This document shows, one piece after another, positions 52,321 through 61,300 of a stretch of 64,000 bases of DNA. Numbering within the stretch: position 1 is the first letter of the stretch; every line of letters begins with the position of its first letter. This stretch comes from Lewinella sp. W8 (GTDB taxonomy: Bacteria; Bacteroidota; Bacteroidia; Chitinophagales; Saprospiraceae). The stretch is taken from contig NZ_SNAQ03000002.1 in assembly GCF_004375085.3 (NCBI RefSeq), forward strand, positions 62,001-126,000, in the 5' to 3' direction. A model generated the notes under the pieces. It was not told where the DNA came from, did no database searches, and was given only the letters and a program-made list of their open reading frames with translations. The position numbers and the translations under genes are program-made.

Positions 52321-53688
52321 TTAGAAGTCAGCACCAATCTGCTGCATCCGGCTACCGCTGTTGCGGCCCTCGATCTTACCTTCTTTTACCAGACCGTCAT
52401 ACTTGCGCATGAGGAGGTAGCTTTCAATTTGTTGTAGCGTATCCAGTACCACCCCAACCATGATGATCAGTGACGTACCACCGAAGAAAATGGCGAATGC
52501 CTGATTGACACCAAAGCGCGCCACAATGGCAGGAAGGATGGCAATCAAACCGAGGATGATGGATCCTGGAAGCGTGATACGGCTCGTAATGGAGTCGATG
52601 TACTCTTCCGTTTCCGTACCGCCACGAATGCCGGGAATGAAGGCATTCTGACGACGCAGGTACTCCGTGTACTGACCGGGGTTTACGACCAGTGCGGTGT
52701 AAACGTAGGTGAAGATCACTACGAGGAAGAAGTACACTACGTTGTAGAGCGGAGAGGTGAAGTCGTTAAACTGCTGCACGAACCAGCTGCTCTGGGCCTC
52801 CACGCTCCCGCCGAAACCGGCGAGGCTCACGGGAAGCATCATCAGGGCCTGGGCGAAGATGATGGGCATTACCCCACTGGCGTTCACCTTCAGGGGAATG
52901 TAGTCGCGTGCCGTAGCGGAGGGAGCGGCTCCCTTACCCCGCCCCACCATACGCTTGGCGAACTGGATGGGAATCTTACGAACGCCCGTGACGACCATGA
53001 CGGTCACCAGGGTGACGAAGAAGAAGGCCGCCATTTCCACTACGAGGAGCAGCAGGGCGTCGCTCTTGGACGTCAGTTCGAAGGCGAAGGCGGAGGGCAG
53101 ACCAACGATGATGCCCACCGTAATCAGCAGGGATACACCGTTACCGATGCCGCGGTCCGTGATCCGCTCACCCAGCCACATCGCGAAGATGGTACCGGTA
53201 GAGAGGATGATGATACCGGAGATCCAGAAGATGAAGGGATCAACCTGTGAACTCATACCGCCGTTGCTCTTGATGAAGGCAAGGTAACCGGCACCCTGTA
53301 CGAGGGTAATGGCTACGGTAAGGGCACGGGTGATCTGGTTCAGCTTCTTGCGGCCGGACTCTCCTTCCTTGCTTTGCAGGCGTTGGAAGTAAGGAACGGC
53401 AAAGCCGAGCAGCTGCACGATAATGCTTGCCGTGATGTAGGGCATGATGCCCAGGGCCATGATGGAAGCATTATTGAAGGCACCTCCCGTGAAGAGGTTG
53501 ATCAGTCCCAGCAGGTCGTTGGTATTTCCCTGGGCAGCCATGGTGGCTTGCAGAGCTTCTACGTCGGCACCGGGAAGGACAATAAAGGACCCCAGGCGGT
53601 AAATGGCGATCAGGAGGAGCGTAAAGAGAATCCGCTTACGCAGTTCCTCAATCGACCAGATGTTTTTAAGCGTTTGAAAAAACCTCAT
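52321..53688 (-). CDS. secY: Preprotein translocase subunit SecY
   Basis: 455 residues, ten predicted membrane helices. SecY forms the Sec protein-conducting channel in the inner membrane with SecE and SecG. Signatures are RILFTLLLIAIYRLGSFIVLPG at the N-terminus, GIMPYITASIIVQLL near residue 80, and the cytoplasmic loop VRKIPIQFAKRMVG. It is 12 bases after rplO and is the last gene of the cluster. The usual followers (infA, rpmJ, rpsM and so on) are absent. Confidence 0.98.
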   Translation of the reverse strand: MRFFQTLKNIWSIEELRKRILFTLLLIAIYRLGSFIVLPGADVEALQATMAAQGNTNDLLGLINLFTGGAFNNASIMALGIMPYITASIIVQLLGFAVPYFQRLQSKEGESGRKKLNQITRALTVAITLVQGAGYLAFIKSNGGMSSQVDPFIFWISGIIILSTGTIFAMWLGERITDRGIGNGVSLLITVGIIVGLPSAFAFELTSKSDALLLLVVEMAAFFFVTLVTVMVVTGVRKIPIQFAKRMVGRGKGAAPSATARDYIPLKVNASGVMPIIFAQALMMLPVSLAGFGGSVEAQSSWFVQQFNDFTSPLYNVVYFFLVVIFTYVYTALVVNPGQYTEYLRRQNAFIPGIRGGTETEEYIDSITSRITLPGSIILGLIAILPAIVARFGVNQAFAIFFGGTSLIIMVGVVLDTLQQIESYLLMRKYDGLVKEGKIEGRNSGSRMQQIGADF

Positions 53689-53700
53689 GGGGACAATTAT

Positions 53701-54147
53701 TTAGGCGACGGTAATGCTACCACCAGCTTTCTCAATGGCTTCCTTGGCTTTTGCGGAGGCGGCGTGAGCCGTTACCGTAAGGCTGGAAGTGAGTTCACCG
53801 TTGGCGAGCACCTTTACCAGGTCGTTCTTCTTAATAATACCGGCGTTGTAGAGCGCCTCGGGGTTGATCTCCGTCATTCCGTATTTCTCGCTGATGGCCT
53901 GGAGGCGATCAAGGTTGAAGGCTACGTAGTCGGTGCGGTTAGGGCTGTTGAAGCCACGCTTGGGCAGACGCATCTGCAGGGGCATCTGACCACCTTCGAA
54001 GTTGCGCTTGCTCTTGTAACCACTGCGGGATTTTGCCCCTTTGTGACCGCGGGTGGACGTACCACCACGACCGGAACCCTGGCCCCGGGCGATTCGCTTG
54101 CCGGACTTGGTAGCGCCGGCGGCTGGTTTGAGATTATTAAGTTCCAT
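53701..54147 (-). CDS. rplO: Large subunit ribosomal protein uL15
   Basis: 148 residues from the ATG at 54147 (MELNNLKPAAGATKSGKRIA); an upstream in-frame alternative at 54183 lies in the leader. The Gly/Arg-rich N-terminal extension GRGQGSGRGGTSTRGHKG that threads into 23S rRNA is typical. It follows rpmD after an unusually long 133-base gap, which contains a GCGGGTGC motif of the dispersed repeat. Confidence 0.97.
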   Translation of the reverse strand: MELNNLKPAAGATKSGKRIARGQGSGRGGTSTRGHKGAKSRSGYKSKRNFEGGQMPLQMRLPKRGFNSPNRTDYVAFNLDRLQAISEKYGMTEINPEALYNAGIIKKNDLVKVLANGELTSSLTVTAHAASAKAKEAIEKAGGSITVA

Positions 54148-54280
54148 GACGGAATATTTTTTATGGAAGTCTCTCGGGGGCAACGGAGTGCGGGTGCAAG
54201 GTACAACTAGTGTGCCATCCGTGCCGAACTGTCATAATTGCGTAAACCGTTAAAATTTACGCTCCCTCAGTTCTGTTCCC

Positions 54281-54460
54281 TTAGGCTTCCTCAACTTTAA
54301 CAAGGTGACTTACTTTGGCGATCATGCCCTGGATCACGGGAGTGTTTTCCCGCTCAACGGTCTGATTGACTTTGCGTAAGCCGAGAGCTTTGATCGTGTC
54401 CTTCTGTTTCTTAGGACGGTCAATTACACTCTTAACCTGGGTGATTTTAACCTTAGCCAT
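54281..54460 (-). CDS. rpmD: Large subunit ribosomal protein uL30
   Basis: 59 residues: [20 protein letters not shown], then [11 protein letters not shown] and [18 protein letters not shown]. The length and the ferredoxin-like pattern are those of bacterial L30. It lies 32 bases after rpsE in the canonical spc position between S5 and L15. Confidence 0.95.
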   Translation of the reverse strand: MAKVKITQVKSVIDRPKKQKDTIKALGLRKVNQTVERENTPVIQGMIAKVSHLVKVEEA

Positions 54461-54492
54461 GCTCGATTTATTTTTTAACTCGGTGTCGGCAA

Positions 54493-55068
54493 TTAACCTT
54501 CAAAGAGTTTTTCCATAGAAATACCCCGTTGCTTGGCAATTTCCATCGGGCTGCGGAGCTTCTTCAGCGCATCGATGGTGGCTTTGATCACGTTGTGGGG
54601 GTTCGAGGAACCCTGAGACTTGGCCAGTACGTTGTGTACCCCGGCGATGTCCAGTACGGCGCGCATCGCGCCACCGGCGATTACCCCGGTACCTTCAGAG
54701 GCGGGCTTCAGCAGTACCTTACCGGCACCGTACTTACCCAGCTGCTCGTGGGGGATCGTTCCGTTGTGCAGCGGAACCGTGATCATGCTCTTACGAGCCG
54801 TATCGGTAGCCTTCTGGATGGCCTGGGAAATATCCCGGGCTTTACCCATTCCGTGTCCTACCTTTCCTTTGCCGTCACCGACCACCACGATGGCGGCGAA
54901 GGTGAACGTACGACCACCTTTGGTAACCTTGGAGACCCGGTTAAGGGCTACCATCTTTTCGCGCAGATCAGATTCAGGTTGCTGCTGGTCGTTGCGATTA
55001 CCACGGCGGTTATTGTCACGACGGTTGCGGCCACCGCCACCGCCAGAATTATTTCTGTTATCAGCCAT
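54493..55068 (-). CDS. rpsE: Small subunit ribosomal protein uS5
   Basis: 191 residues. The S5 double-stranded RNA-binding domain begins at [19 protein letters not shown], followed by the S5 C-terminal domain ([20 protein letters not shown]). The first 35 residues are a Gly/Asn/Arg-rich disordered extension ([20 protein letters not shown]) longer than in E. coli S5. Involved in decoding fidelity in the 30S subunit. Confidence 0.97.
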   Translation of the reverse strand: MADNRNNSGGGGGRNRRDNNRRGNRNDQQQPESDLREKMVALNRVSKVTKGGRTFTFAAIVVVGDGKGKVGHGMGKARDISQAIQKATDTARKSMITVPLHNGTIPHEQLGKYGAGKVLLKPASEGTGVIAGGAMRAVLDIAGVHNVLAKSQGSSNPHNVIKATIDALKKLRSPMEIAKQRGISMEKLFEG

Positions 55069-55079
55069 TGTAGCGTAAT

Positions 55080-55433
55080 TTAAAATTTCAGGCCGCCTTC
55101 GCGAGCACCGTCTGCCAGTGCCTTAACCCGTCCGTGAAATAAATATCCTCCCCGATCGAAGAGAACCGTTGAAATGCCCTTGGCCGTAGCGCGCTCAGCG
55201 AGGAGTTTACCGACGGCAGCAGACTGGTCGGTCTTGTTGCCATCGTTGGCTACCTGCGCCTCAAAGCTGGAAGCCTGGGCAAGCGTAACGCCGTTGACGT
55301 CATCGATCAACTGAGCGTAGATGTATTTGTTAGAGCGAAAAACATTTAGACGGGGGCGTTCTGCCGTACCGGAAATGTTTTTACGAACACGGCTGTGAAT
55401 CCGCTTTCTCCGCTTAAGTTTTGTGAGTTGCAT
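55080..55433 (-). CDS. rplR: Large subunit ribosomal protein uL18
   Basis: 117 residues. Motifs are [37 protein letters not shown] split over the 5S-RNA-binding face, and the C-terminal [23 protein letters not shown]. It binds 5S rRNA in the central protuberance. It lies 11 bases upstream of rpsE and 23 after rplF. Confidence 0.97.
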   Translation of the reverse strand: MQLTKLKRRKRIHSRVRKNISGTAERPRLNVFRSNKYIYAQLIDDVNGVTLAQASSFEAQVANDGNKTDQSAAVGKLLAERATAKGISTVLFDRGGYLFHGRVKALADGAREGGLKF

Positions 55434-55456
55434 TGCTAATTCTTTTTTACCGGTTA

Positions 55457-56011
55457 CTACTTAGCGGCAGTCTTACCAGCCTTACGACGAATTTCTTCAC
55501 CGACAAATTTGATACCCTTACCCTTGTACGGCTCCGGCTTACGGAAGGCGCGGATCTTGGCGGCTACCTGACCGATCAGCTGCTTATCGTTGCTGCTCAG
55601 TTTGATTACCGGTGCTTTACCCTTGGCACTGACCGTTTCCACGGCGACCTCGGCGGGGATCATGAAGTAAATCGGGTGAGAGTATCCGAGCGTAAGGATC
55701 AACAGGTTGCCCTTATTTTCTGCACGATAACCTACACCAACTACTTCGAGTTCTTTGGTGTAACCCTCCGTTACCCCAACAACCATATTGTGGATGAGGG
55801 AGCGGTAAAGACCGTGAAAGCTGCGCATCCGCTTACTCTCGTTCGGACGAGTAACGGTGAGCTCTCCGTCTTCAATGTTGAGTCCCAGCTCGGGGTGTAC
55901 CTGCTGGATAAGTTCCCCCTTGGGGCCCTTGACGGTCACCAGGTTGCCCTTCGTGATGTCGATGGTGACACCGGAGGGAACGCTGACGGGATTTTTGCCA
56001 ATTCTGGACAT
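55457..56011 (-). CDS. rplF: Large subunit ribosomal protein uL6
   Basis: 184 residues, two L6 repeats. It starts [19 protein letters not shown], and the C-terminal signature [20 protein letters not shown] is intact. It sits near the factor-binding site of the 50S subunit. Separated from rpsH by 76 bases. Confidence 0.97.
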   Translation of the reverse strand: MSRIGKNPVSVPSGVTIDITKGNLVTVKGPKGELIQQVHPELGLNIEDGELTVTRPNESKRMRSFHGLYRSLIHNMVVGVTEGYTKELEVVGVGYRAENKGNLLILTLGYSHPIYFMIPAEVAVETVSAKGKAPVIKLSSNDKQLIGQVAAKIRAFRKPEPYKGKGIKFVGEEIRRKAGKTAAK

Positions 56012-56087
56012 ATCCTATTGATTTAATTGCCTTACGATACGAAGTACCTTCGCTCTGCAGGCGTGAAACTTTGACTGGTTAGAAAAA

Positions 56088-56498
56088 TTAGTAGACGTAG
56101 CAAAGCACTTCGCCACCAATGTGCTCGGCGCGGGCCTGCTTGTCGGTCATCAACCCCTTGGAGGTAGACACGATGGCAATACCCAGGCCGTTGATGACGC
56201 GGGGCAGCGCTTCTGCCTTCACGTACTGACGAAGACCGGGCTTGGACACGCGGATCATCTTGCGGATGACGGGGTCCTTGGTCCCCTTGTTGTACTTAAG
56301 GGCAATGGAGATTTCTCCCTGCTTTCCTTTTCCTGCTTCGTCGTCAAACTTGTACTTCAGGATGTAACCCTGATCGTACAGGATTTCGGTCATCCGCTTC
56401 TTGGTTTTAGAAGCTGGAATGGTGACCACACGGTGACCAGCAATTTGCGCGTTGCGGATGCGGGTCAGATAGTCGGCGATGGGATCGGTAACTGCCAT
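56088..56498 (-). CDS. rpsH: Small subunit ribosomal protein uS8
   Basis: 136 residues: DPIADYLTRIRNAQ at the N-terminus and the S8 C-terminal signature NGLGIAIVSTSKGLMTDKQA. It binds helix 21 of 16S rRNA and in some bacteria represses the spc operon by binding its mRNA. The 113-base gap to rpsN contains a perfect ATCGGGG/CCCCGAT hairpin (56591-56607) right after the rpsN stop. Confidence 0.97.
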   Translation of the reverse strand: MAVTDPIADYLTRIRNAQIAGHRVVTIPASKTKKRMTEILYDQGYILKYKFDDEAGKGKQGEISIALKYNKGTKDPVIRKMIRVSKPGLRQYVKAEALPRVINGLGIAIVSTSKGLMTDKQARAEHIGGEVLCYVY

Positions 56499-56611
56499 GA
56501 CTATTTGGATTGCGCCCTGCGGTATTCCCTGCCTATCGTAGCAAGGAACCTACGGGACTGTTAAAATGAAGGTTAATTGGTTGGTAGCTTATCGGGGAAG
56601 CCCCGATGAGT

Positions 56612-56881
56612 TTACCAGCTTGCTTTACGTACGCCGGGGATCTTGCCGTCCAGTGCCATTTCACGGAACTTAACGCGGCAGATGCCGAACTTACGCATGT
56701 AGCCTTTGGGGCGGCCGGTGAGTCCACAACGGTTGTGCAGACGGATGGGGTTGGAGTTGCGGGGAAGCTTGTCCAATTCATCCCAGTTGCCTTCGGCTTT
56801 GAGCTGAGCACGCTTCTCGGCGTACTTAGCCACCATACGTTCGCGCTTGCGCTCCCGGGCGATGAGTGATTTACGAGCCAT
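56612..56881 (-). CDS. rpsN: Small subunit ribosomal protein uS14, zinc-independent form
   Basis: 89 residues, the long zinc-free type: there are no paired CxxC motifs, only single Cys residues in [20 protein letters not shown]. The start [20 protein letters not shown] and the end [11 protein letters not shown] are typical. It lies 6 bases after rplE. Confidence 0.97.
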   Translation of the reverse strand: MARKSLIARERKRERMVAKYAEKRAQLKAEGNWDELDKLPRNSNPIRLHNRCGLTGRPKGYMRKFGICRVKFREMALDGKIPGVRKASW

Positions 56882-56887
56882 TTGTCG

Positions 56888-57448
56888 TTAGTTATTCTGA
56901 TTCTTAAATGGAAGGCCAAGGGCTTTCAGCAGAGCCAGGGCTTCTGCGTCGGTCTCGGCGCTGGTCACGAAAGTGATGTCGTAACCGGTAATGTTGGATA
57001 CATCGTCGAGGCTGATCTCGGGGAAGATGATCTGCTCGGTGATGCCCATGGTGTAGTTACCACGGCCGTCGAAGCTCTTGTCGTTGATGCCCCGGAAGTC
57101 ACGTACGCGGGGAAGCGCCGTAGCAATGAGGCGATCCAGGAATTCGTACATCCGGTTGCGACGGAGGGTAACCTTGGCACCGATGGCCATACCGTCACGA
57201 AGTCGGAAGTTAGAAACGGATTTCTTGGCCTTGGTGGTAACGGCCTGCTGGCCGGCAACGAGGGTCATTTCCTTGATGGCATTCTCCACCAGCTTGCGGT
57301 CCTGAGTACCCTTACCAACACCCTGGTTGATACAGATCTTCAGCAAGCGGGGCGTCTGCATTGAGCTGGAGTAGTTGAACTGCTCCTGCAATTTGGCGCG
57401 TACTTCCTCGTCGTACTTTTTCTTAAGTCTTGGCGTGTAGCTGCTCAT
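56888..57448 (-). CDS. rplE: Large subunit ribosomal protein uL5
   Basis: 186 residues. It binds 5S rRNA and contacts P-site tRNA. Recognisable segments are MQTPRLLKICINQGVGKGTQ, TLRRNRMYEFLDRLIATALP and GNYTMGITEQIIFPEI. Its ATG shares one base with the rplX stop, indicating translational coupling. Confidence 0.97.
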   Translation of the reverse strand: MSSYTPRLKKKYDEEVRAKLQEQFNYSSSMQTPRLLKICINQGVGKGTQDRKLVENAIKEMTLVAGQQAVTTKAKKSVSNFRLRDGMAIGAKVTLRRNRMYEFLDRLIATALPRVRDFRGINDKSFDGRGNYTMGITEQIIFPEISLDDVSNITGYDITFVTSAETDAEALALLKALGLPFKNQNN

Positions 57449-57810
57449 TACTTGATGATATTACCATTACGCTTGGCGAAACGACGGAGCTTTCCGTCCT
57501 CGTCCTGCTTGCGGCCAACGCGGGTTGGCTCATTGGTAGCAGGATCTACCAGCATAAGATTGCTAATGTGGATAGGGGCAGCTTTCTCAACGATGCCGCC
57601 GTTTTCGGTTTCGGTCGGTTTCTGGTGCTTCTTGCGAATGTTCACACCATCGACAATTGCGCGGTTATCCTTCGGAAAGACCTCGAGTACCTCGCGAGGG
57701 GTAGAACGGTCTTTATCGGCACCGGAGATGACCACGACCATGTCTCCCTTCTTGATCTTCAGCTTCGGCGCGAAGCGCTTCTGCTTGTCTTTATAGGTTT
57801 TGTTAGCCAT
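57448..57810 (-). CDS. rplX: Large subunit ribosomal protein uL24
   Basis: 120 residues. The KOW motif region KIKKGDMVVVISGADKDR is near residue 18, with VDGVNIRKKHQKPTE following. It is an early assembly protein of the 50S subunit. It ends in a one-base overlap with rplE. Confidence 0.97.
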   Translation of the reverse strand: MANKTYKDKQKRFAPKLKIKKGDMVVVISGADKDRSTPREVLEVFPKDNRAIVDGVNIRKKHQKPTETENGGIVEKAAPIHISNLMLVDPATNEPTRVGRKQDEDGKLRRFAKRNGNIIK

Positions 57811-57833
57811 TGGAGATTAATTTGGTGCCCGCT

Positions 57834-58202
57834 TTAGAGTACTTCGGGGGCCAGTGAAACGATCTTCATGTAGTCGCGGTCGCGAAGTTCGCGGGCCACG
57901 GGGCCGAAGATGCGGGTACCGCGGGGCTCTTCGTTGGCGTTGAGCAATACCACGGCGTTGTCATCAAAACGAATGTAGGAGCCATCCTTACGACGAATTT
58001 CTTTCTTCGTACGTACGACGACGGCCTTTGAAACGGAGCCTTTTTTGACGTTTCCGCCCGGAGAAGCTTCCTTAACCGATACGACGATCTGATCGCCGAT
58101 GCTGGCGTAGCGACGCTTAGAGCCGCCAAGTACGCGAATACAGAGTACTTCCTTAGCACCGCTGTTGTCGGCTACGCGCAACCGTGATTCCTGTTGGATC
58201 AT
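57834..58202 (-). CDS. rplN: Large subunit ribosomal protein uL14
   Basis: 122 residues, near invariant in length. [20 protein letters not shown] at the start and [20 protein letters not shown] near the end are diagnostic. It contributes to intersubunit bridges. It lies 33 bases after rpsQ. Confidence 0.98.
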   Translation of the reverse strand: MIQQESRLRVADNSGAKEVLCIRVLGGSKRRYASIGDQIVVSVKEASPGGNVKKGSVSKAVVVRTKKEIRRKDGSYIRFDDNAVVLLNANEEPRGTRIFGPVARELRDRDYMKIVSLAPEVL

Positions 58203-58235
58203 GACTAGCTATTTTTTTGCCGTGAACGATTAAGG

Positions 58236-58529
58236 TTACTTGGCTTTTTCCAGAATGGTCACCAGACGCCAGCGCTTGCGGCGGCTCAGGGGACGGGTTT
58301 CCATGATGCGCACTGTGTCACCAATGTTGCACTCATTGTTCTCGTCGTGAGCGATGAGCTTCGTCGTTTTCTTCACGTACTTTCCGTAGATCGGGTGCTG
58401 AAGACGACGTTGAATGGCGACGGCAATAGTCTTGTCCATCTTGTTGCTCACCACAATACCGTCACGCGTCTTACGCTCGTTACGGCCGGGAGCGGCAGTT
58501 TCCTGCTGGGGCGTTACCTCGTTGCTCAT
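58236..58529 (-). CDS. rpsQ: Small subunit ribosomal protein uS17
   Basis: 97 residues. The OB-fold core [19 protein letters not shown] and [20 protein letters not shown] is complete. The first 20 residues are a disordered acidic/polar extension compared with the 84-residue E. coli protein. It binds the 5' domain of 16S rRNA. Six bases separate it from rpmC. Confidence 0.96.
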   Translation of the reverse strand: MSNEVTPQQETAAPGRNERKTRDGIVVSNKMDKTIAVAIQRRLQHPIYGKYVKKTTKLIAHDENNECNIGDTVRIMETRPLSRRKRWRLVTILEKAK

Positions 58530-58535
58530 GCTTAA

Positions 58536-58796
58536 TTACTTTTTACGACGACGATTACGGATACGATCGCGCTTGGCCACGTCCTCGGCGGACAGGCTCT
58601 CAAGCTCGCGACGACGGATCTCAGTTTTGATCCGGGCTACGTCGCGACGAATCGCACGCAGCTGGAGCGGATTTTCGATACCGTTAACGGTATGGTCGAA
58701 TTTCATTTTTTCGAGGCTTGCGGAAGTCTCCGTCAGCTGATCCTGCAGATCGGCGTCCGAAGCATTGCGCAACTCGACTGTTTTATTACTCGCCAT
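58536..58796 (-). CDS. rpmC: Large subunit ribosomal protein uL29
   Basis: 86 residues, two-helix L29 fold: ELRNASDADLQDQLTETSAS, then NPLQLRAIRRDVARIKTEIR. A basic tail (RDRIRNRRRKK) extends it beyond the roughly 63-residue E. coli protein. It lies near the polypeptide exit tunnel. It follows rplP after 77 bases. Confidence 0.95.
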   Translation of the reverse strand: MASNKTVELRNASDADLQDQLTETSASLEKMKFDHTVNGIENPLQLRAIRRDVARIKTEIRRRELESLSAEDVAKRDRIRNRRRKK

Positions 58797-58873
58797 CAGT
58801 TTTGCTTATTTTGCTACGTCCACGACTTTGTCGGGAGCGGTCTTAGCTAATTTGTTAATGATTCCGGTTACGC

Positions 58874-59293
58874 TTAGTCAACGTAGTCTACCCGGGTGAC
58901 AATTTTGGTCAGTACGGGGAGCTTCTGTGCCGCCAGACGCAGCGCCTCTTCGGCAACTTCGCGGGGTACACCGTCCATCTCAAAGAGAATACGACCAGGC
59001 TGTACGTTGGCTACCCAGTGATCCAGGGCACCCTTACCCTTACCCATACGTACCTCCAAAGGCTTGCTGGTGATGGGCTTGTCGGGGAAAATCCGAATCC
59101 ACACTTTACCCTCACGCTTCATGTAGCGCGTCATGGCAATACGTGCGGCCTCGATCTGACGGTTGGTGATCCGGCCGGTCCCCAGGCTCTTCAGGCCAAA
59201 GGATCCGAAGTTCACCCGATTACCACGCTGCGCCAGGCCACGGTTGCGACCTTTCTGCTGCTTGCGGTATTTCGTTCTTTTCGGCTGTAACAT
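58874..59293 (-). CDS. rplP: Large subunit ribosomal protein uL16
   Basis: 139 residues. [20 protein letters not shown] at the start, and [20 protein letters not shown] and [17 protein letters not shown] internally, are diagnostic. It organises the A-site tRNA region of the 50S subunit. It is preceded by a 402-base gap containing a -7 promoter element, so it probably heads a second transcription unit. Confidence 0.97.
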   Translation of the reverse strand: MLQPKRTKYRKQQKGRNRGLAQRGNRVNFGSFGLKSLGTGRITNRQIEAARIAMTRYMKREGKVWIRIFPDKPITSKPLEVRMGKGKGALDHWVANVQPGRILFEMDGVPREVAEEALRLAAQKLPVLTKIVTRVDYVD

Positions 59294-59695
59294 GATTATT
59301 TTTTTTGTGGGTAAAAGACTGAAAAATCAATCATTTACGCCCGCATTTTGCCGAGGGTCCGGCTAGAGCGGGGCAAAGGTACGGTTTTCCCGTCACTTTG
59401 AAAAGCGAGAAGCGCAAAATGTATTTATTTCGCGCTGCCTCGCTTTTAAATCCGAAAGCAAGCCGATAGCGACGCATCATCGTCCGCTATCGCCCTGCTT
59501 TCGGAGGGTTGGACATCAGCGCAAGAAGCTTCTTGATAATGTCCGGTCAATCGTACTCTCGCCAGGGGCGGTTGAGTCTCAGCTGGGCAACGAAGCCCGC
59601 TCGTAAATTCAATGGGTTAGGCCAAATGGCATCCCATTGATGCTTGTGTTTCGGTAGGGGTAGCGCTGAAGTCGCTGCACTACCCGACGGGGCTA
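59294..59695. promoter_or_regulatory. Structured 402-nt gap inside the S10 cluster: terminator-like hairpins and internal promoter
   Basis: Reading toward rplP (minus strand), several structures appear in order. A hairpin with GGACAT/ATGTCC ends lies at 59511-59544. A long hairpin with 20-base arms carrying two mismatches (CCGAAAGCAAGCCGATAGCG side) lies at 59452-59504. A hairpin with AAAAGCGAG/CTCGCTTTT arms lies at about 59401-59447, ending in TTTT like a terminator. An exact -7 box TACCTTTG follows at 59381-59374, 80 bases before the rplP ATG. No open reading frame of note lies here. The layout is that of a transcription boundary between rpsC and rplP. Confidence 0.55.
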
Positions 59696-60442
59696 CTAGC
59701 GACGGTTACCACCGCGACCACCACGGTCGCGGCCACCACGGCCGCCACGGTCACGACCACCACCGCGGCGATCGTTGCCTTTGGTAGCCAGGCCGGCGTT
59801 GGGGTTCAGGTCCCGCTTACCGAGTACCTCACCCTTACACAGCCACACTTTGATGCCGATACGACCGTAAACGGTGTGGGCTTCTTTGTGGGCGTAGTCG
59901 ATGTCGGCACGGAAAGTGTGCAGGGGCGTACGGCCCTCTTTGTACTCTTCCGTCCGGCTCATGTCGGATCCGTTCAGACGACCGGAAATACGAACCTTGA
60001 TGCCTTCGGCGCTGGCGCGCATCGTGGAGGCGATGCTCGTCTTGATGGCCCGGCGGTAGTTGATCCGCGCTTCGATCTGCTTGGCGATGCTTTCGGCCAC
60101 AATGTTGGCGTCCAGCTCCGGCTTGCGGATCTCGATGATGTTGATTTGGATATCCTTCTTCGTCAGACGGTGAAGTTCCTGACGAATCTGTTCGATCTCA
60201 CGGCCACCCTTACCGATGATGATACCGGGACGGGAGGTGTGGATCGTCAGCGTTACCCGCTTCAGCGTACGCTCGATGATGATGCGGGCGATACCACCCT
60301 TTTCGATACGGGTACCGAGGTACTGACGCAGCTTCTCGTCTTCAATGACGTTGGCGGCGTACTCTTTGTCAGCATACCAGTTGCTGTCCCACCCGCGAAT
60401 GTAACCAAGGCGGTTACCAATTGGATTTGTCTTCTGGCCCAT
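59696..60442 (-). CDS. rpsC: Small subunit ribosomal protein uS3 with RGG-rich tail
   Basis: 248 residues. KH-type RNA-binding domain: [20 protein letters not shown] near residue 73; the C-terminal S3 domain has [21 protein letters not shown]. The last 25 residues are a repetitive Arg/Gly tail ([20 protein letters not shown]) absent from E. coli S3. It helps shape the mRNA entry channel. It follows rplV after 3 bases. Confidence 0.97.
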   Translation of the reverse strand: MGQKTNPIGNRLGYIRGWDSNWYADKEYAANVIEDEKLRQYLGTRIEKGGIARIIIERTLKRVTLTIHTSRPGIIIGKGGREIEQIRQELHRLTKKDIQINIIEIRKPELDANIVAESIAKQIEARINYRRAIKTSIASTMRASAEGIKVRISGRLNGSDMSRTEEYKEGRTPLHTFRADIDYAHKEAHTVYGRIGIKVWLCKGEVLGKRDLNPNAGLATKGNDRRGGGRDRGGRGGRDRGGRGGNRR

Positions 60443-60445
60443 GGC

Positions 60446-60844
60446 TTATTCTTCTACGGTTTCGGGTTCTGCGTCCACGTTAGCTTCGCTGGGGAGCGGC
60501 TTGGCGTTGGACACCTTGATGGTGATGTGGCAACTGTGCTTACGAATCCGGTGCGCACGGCCGTGGGGGGCCGGACGGAAACGCTTGATTTGCGCGCCCT
60601 GGTCGGCAAAAGCCTCGGATACGAAAAGGCCATACTCGTCGGCGCTCTCTGATCCTCCGGTTTTGTATTCCCAGTTGGCGACGGCCGAAAGAAGGTTCTT
60701 CTTCAGCCAGATGGCGGCTTCCTGCTTGCTGTATTCCAGGATGCTCAGTGCCTCCCCTACTTCCTTACCGCGGATCAGGTCCACGACCAACCGCATCTTG
60801 CGGACGGACATCGGGATGCTGTTTAAACTTGCTACTGCTTCCAT
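60446..60844 (-). CDS. rplV: Large subunit ribosomal protein uL22
   Basis: 132 residues. SIPMSVRKMRLVVDLIRGKEV at the N-terminus and PAPHGRAHRIRKHSCHITIKV near the C-terminus, which forms the tunnel-lining hairpin, are diagnostic. An acidic tail (NVDAEPETVEE) ends the protein. A 189-base gap with a palindromic repeat separates it from rpsS. Confidence 0.97.
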   Translation of the reverse strand: MEAVASLNSIPMSVRKMRLVVDLIRGKEVGEALSILEYSKQEAAIWLKKNLLSAVANWEYKTGGSESADEYGLFVSEAFADQGAQIKRFRPAPHGRAHRIRKHSCHITIKVSNAKPLPSEANVDAEPETVEE

Positions 60845-60921
60845 TATGAAATATTTCGAGGGAACGGGTTAGTGCAACGGGCCCGGTACGGACGAGGTCA
60901 CACTCTACCTTCACTCATTAG

Positions 60922-61027
60922 GGCGACGCGGCGCGGGTGCAAAATTGTTCGGTTTGGCAATGCAGAGACAAGGCATGCCTTGTCTCTACCCGGCCGGACC
61001 GGAAATCTTGGCACCTGCGTTCGCGCC
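60922..61027. repeat. Palindrome-containing repeat inserted between rpsS and rplV
   Basis: The outer ends GGCGACGCGGCGCGGGTGC and GGCACCTGCGTTCGCGCC are imperfect inverted repeats. Near the centre is a perfect 24-bp palindrome (60964-60987, half-site AGAGACAAGGCA). The same parts occur at 37954-38155. It accounts for most of the 189-base break in the ribosomal cluster. Confidence 0.7.
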
Positions 61028-61033
61028 AATTAA

Positions 61034-61297
61034 TTATTTTTTACCACCGTGGCCACGGAATGAACGCGTGGGGGCAAACTCACCGAGCTTGTGCCCTACC
61101 ATGTTCTCCGTAACGTAGACGGGAACGTGCGTCTTACCGTTGTGAACGGCGATGGTCAAACCCACCATGTCGGGAACGATCATGGAGGCGCGAGACCAGG
61201 TTTTGATCATGCCCTTGCGGCCACCTTCCTGTGCCTTGACAACTTTGTCGTACAGACGGTGAAATACGTAAGGACCTTTCTTAAGCGAACGTGCCAT
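61034..61297 (-). CDS. rpsS: Small subunit ribosomal protein uS19
   Basis: 87 residues. [20 protein letters not shown], then [20 protein letters not shown] and [17 protein letters not shown] are diagnostic. It is in the 30S head and contacts the A-site finger of the 50S subunit. It lies 3 bases after rplB. Confidence 0.98.
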   Translation of the reverse strand: MARSLKKGPYVFHRLYDKVVKAQEGGRKGMIKTWSRASMIVPDMVGLTIAVHNGKTHVPVYVTENMVGHKLGEFAPTRSFRGHGGKK

Positions 61298-61300
61298 GGA

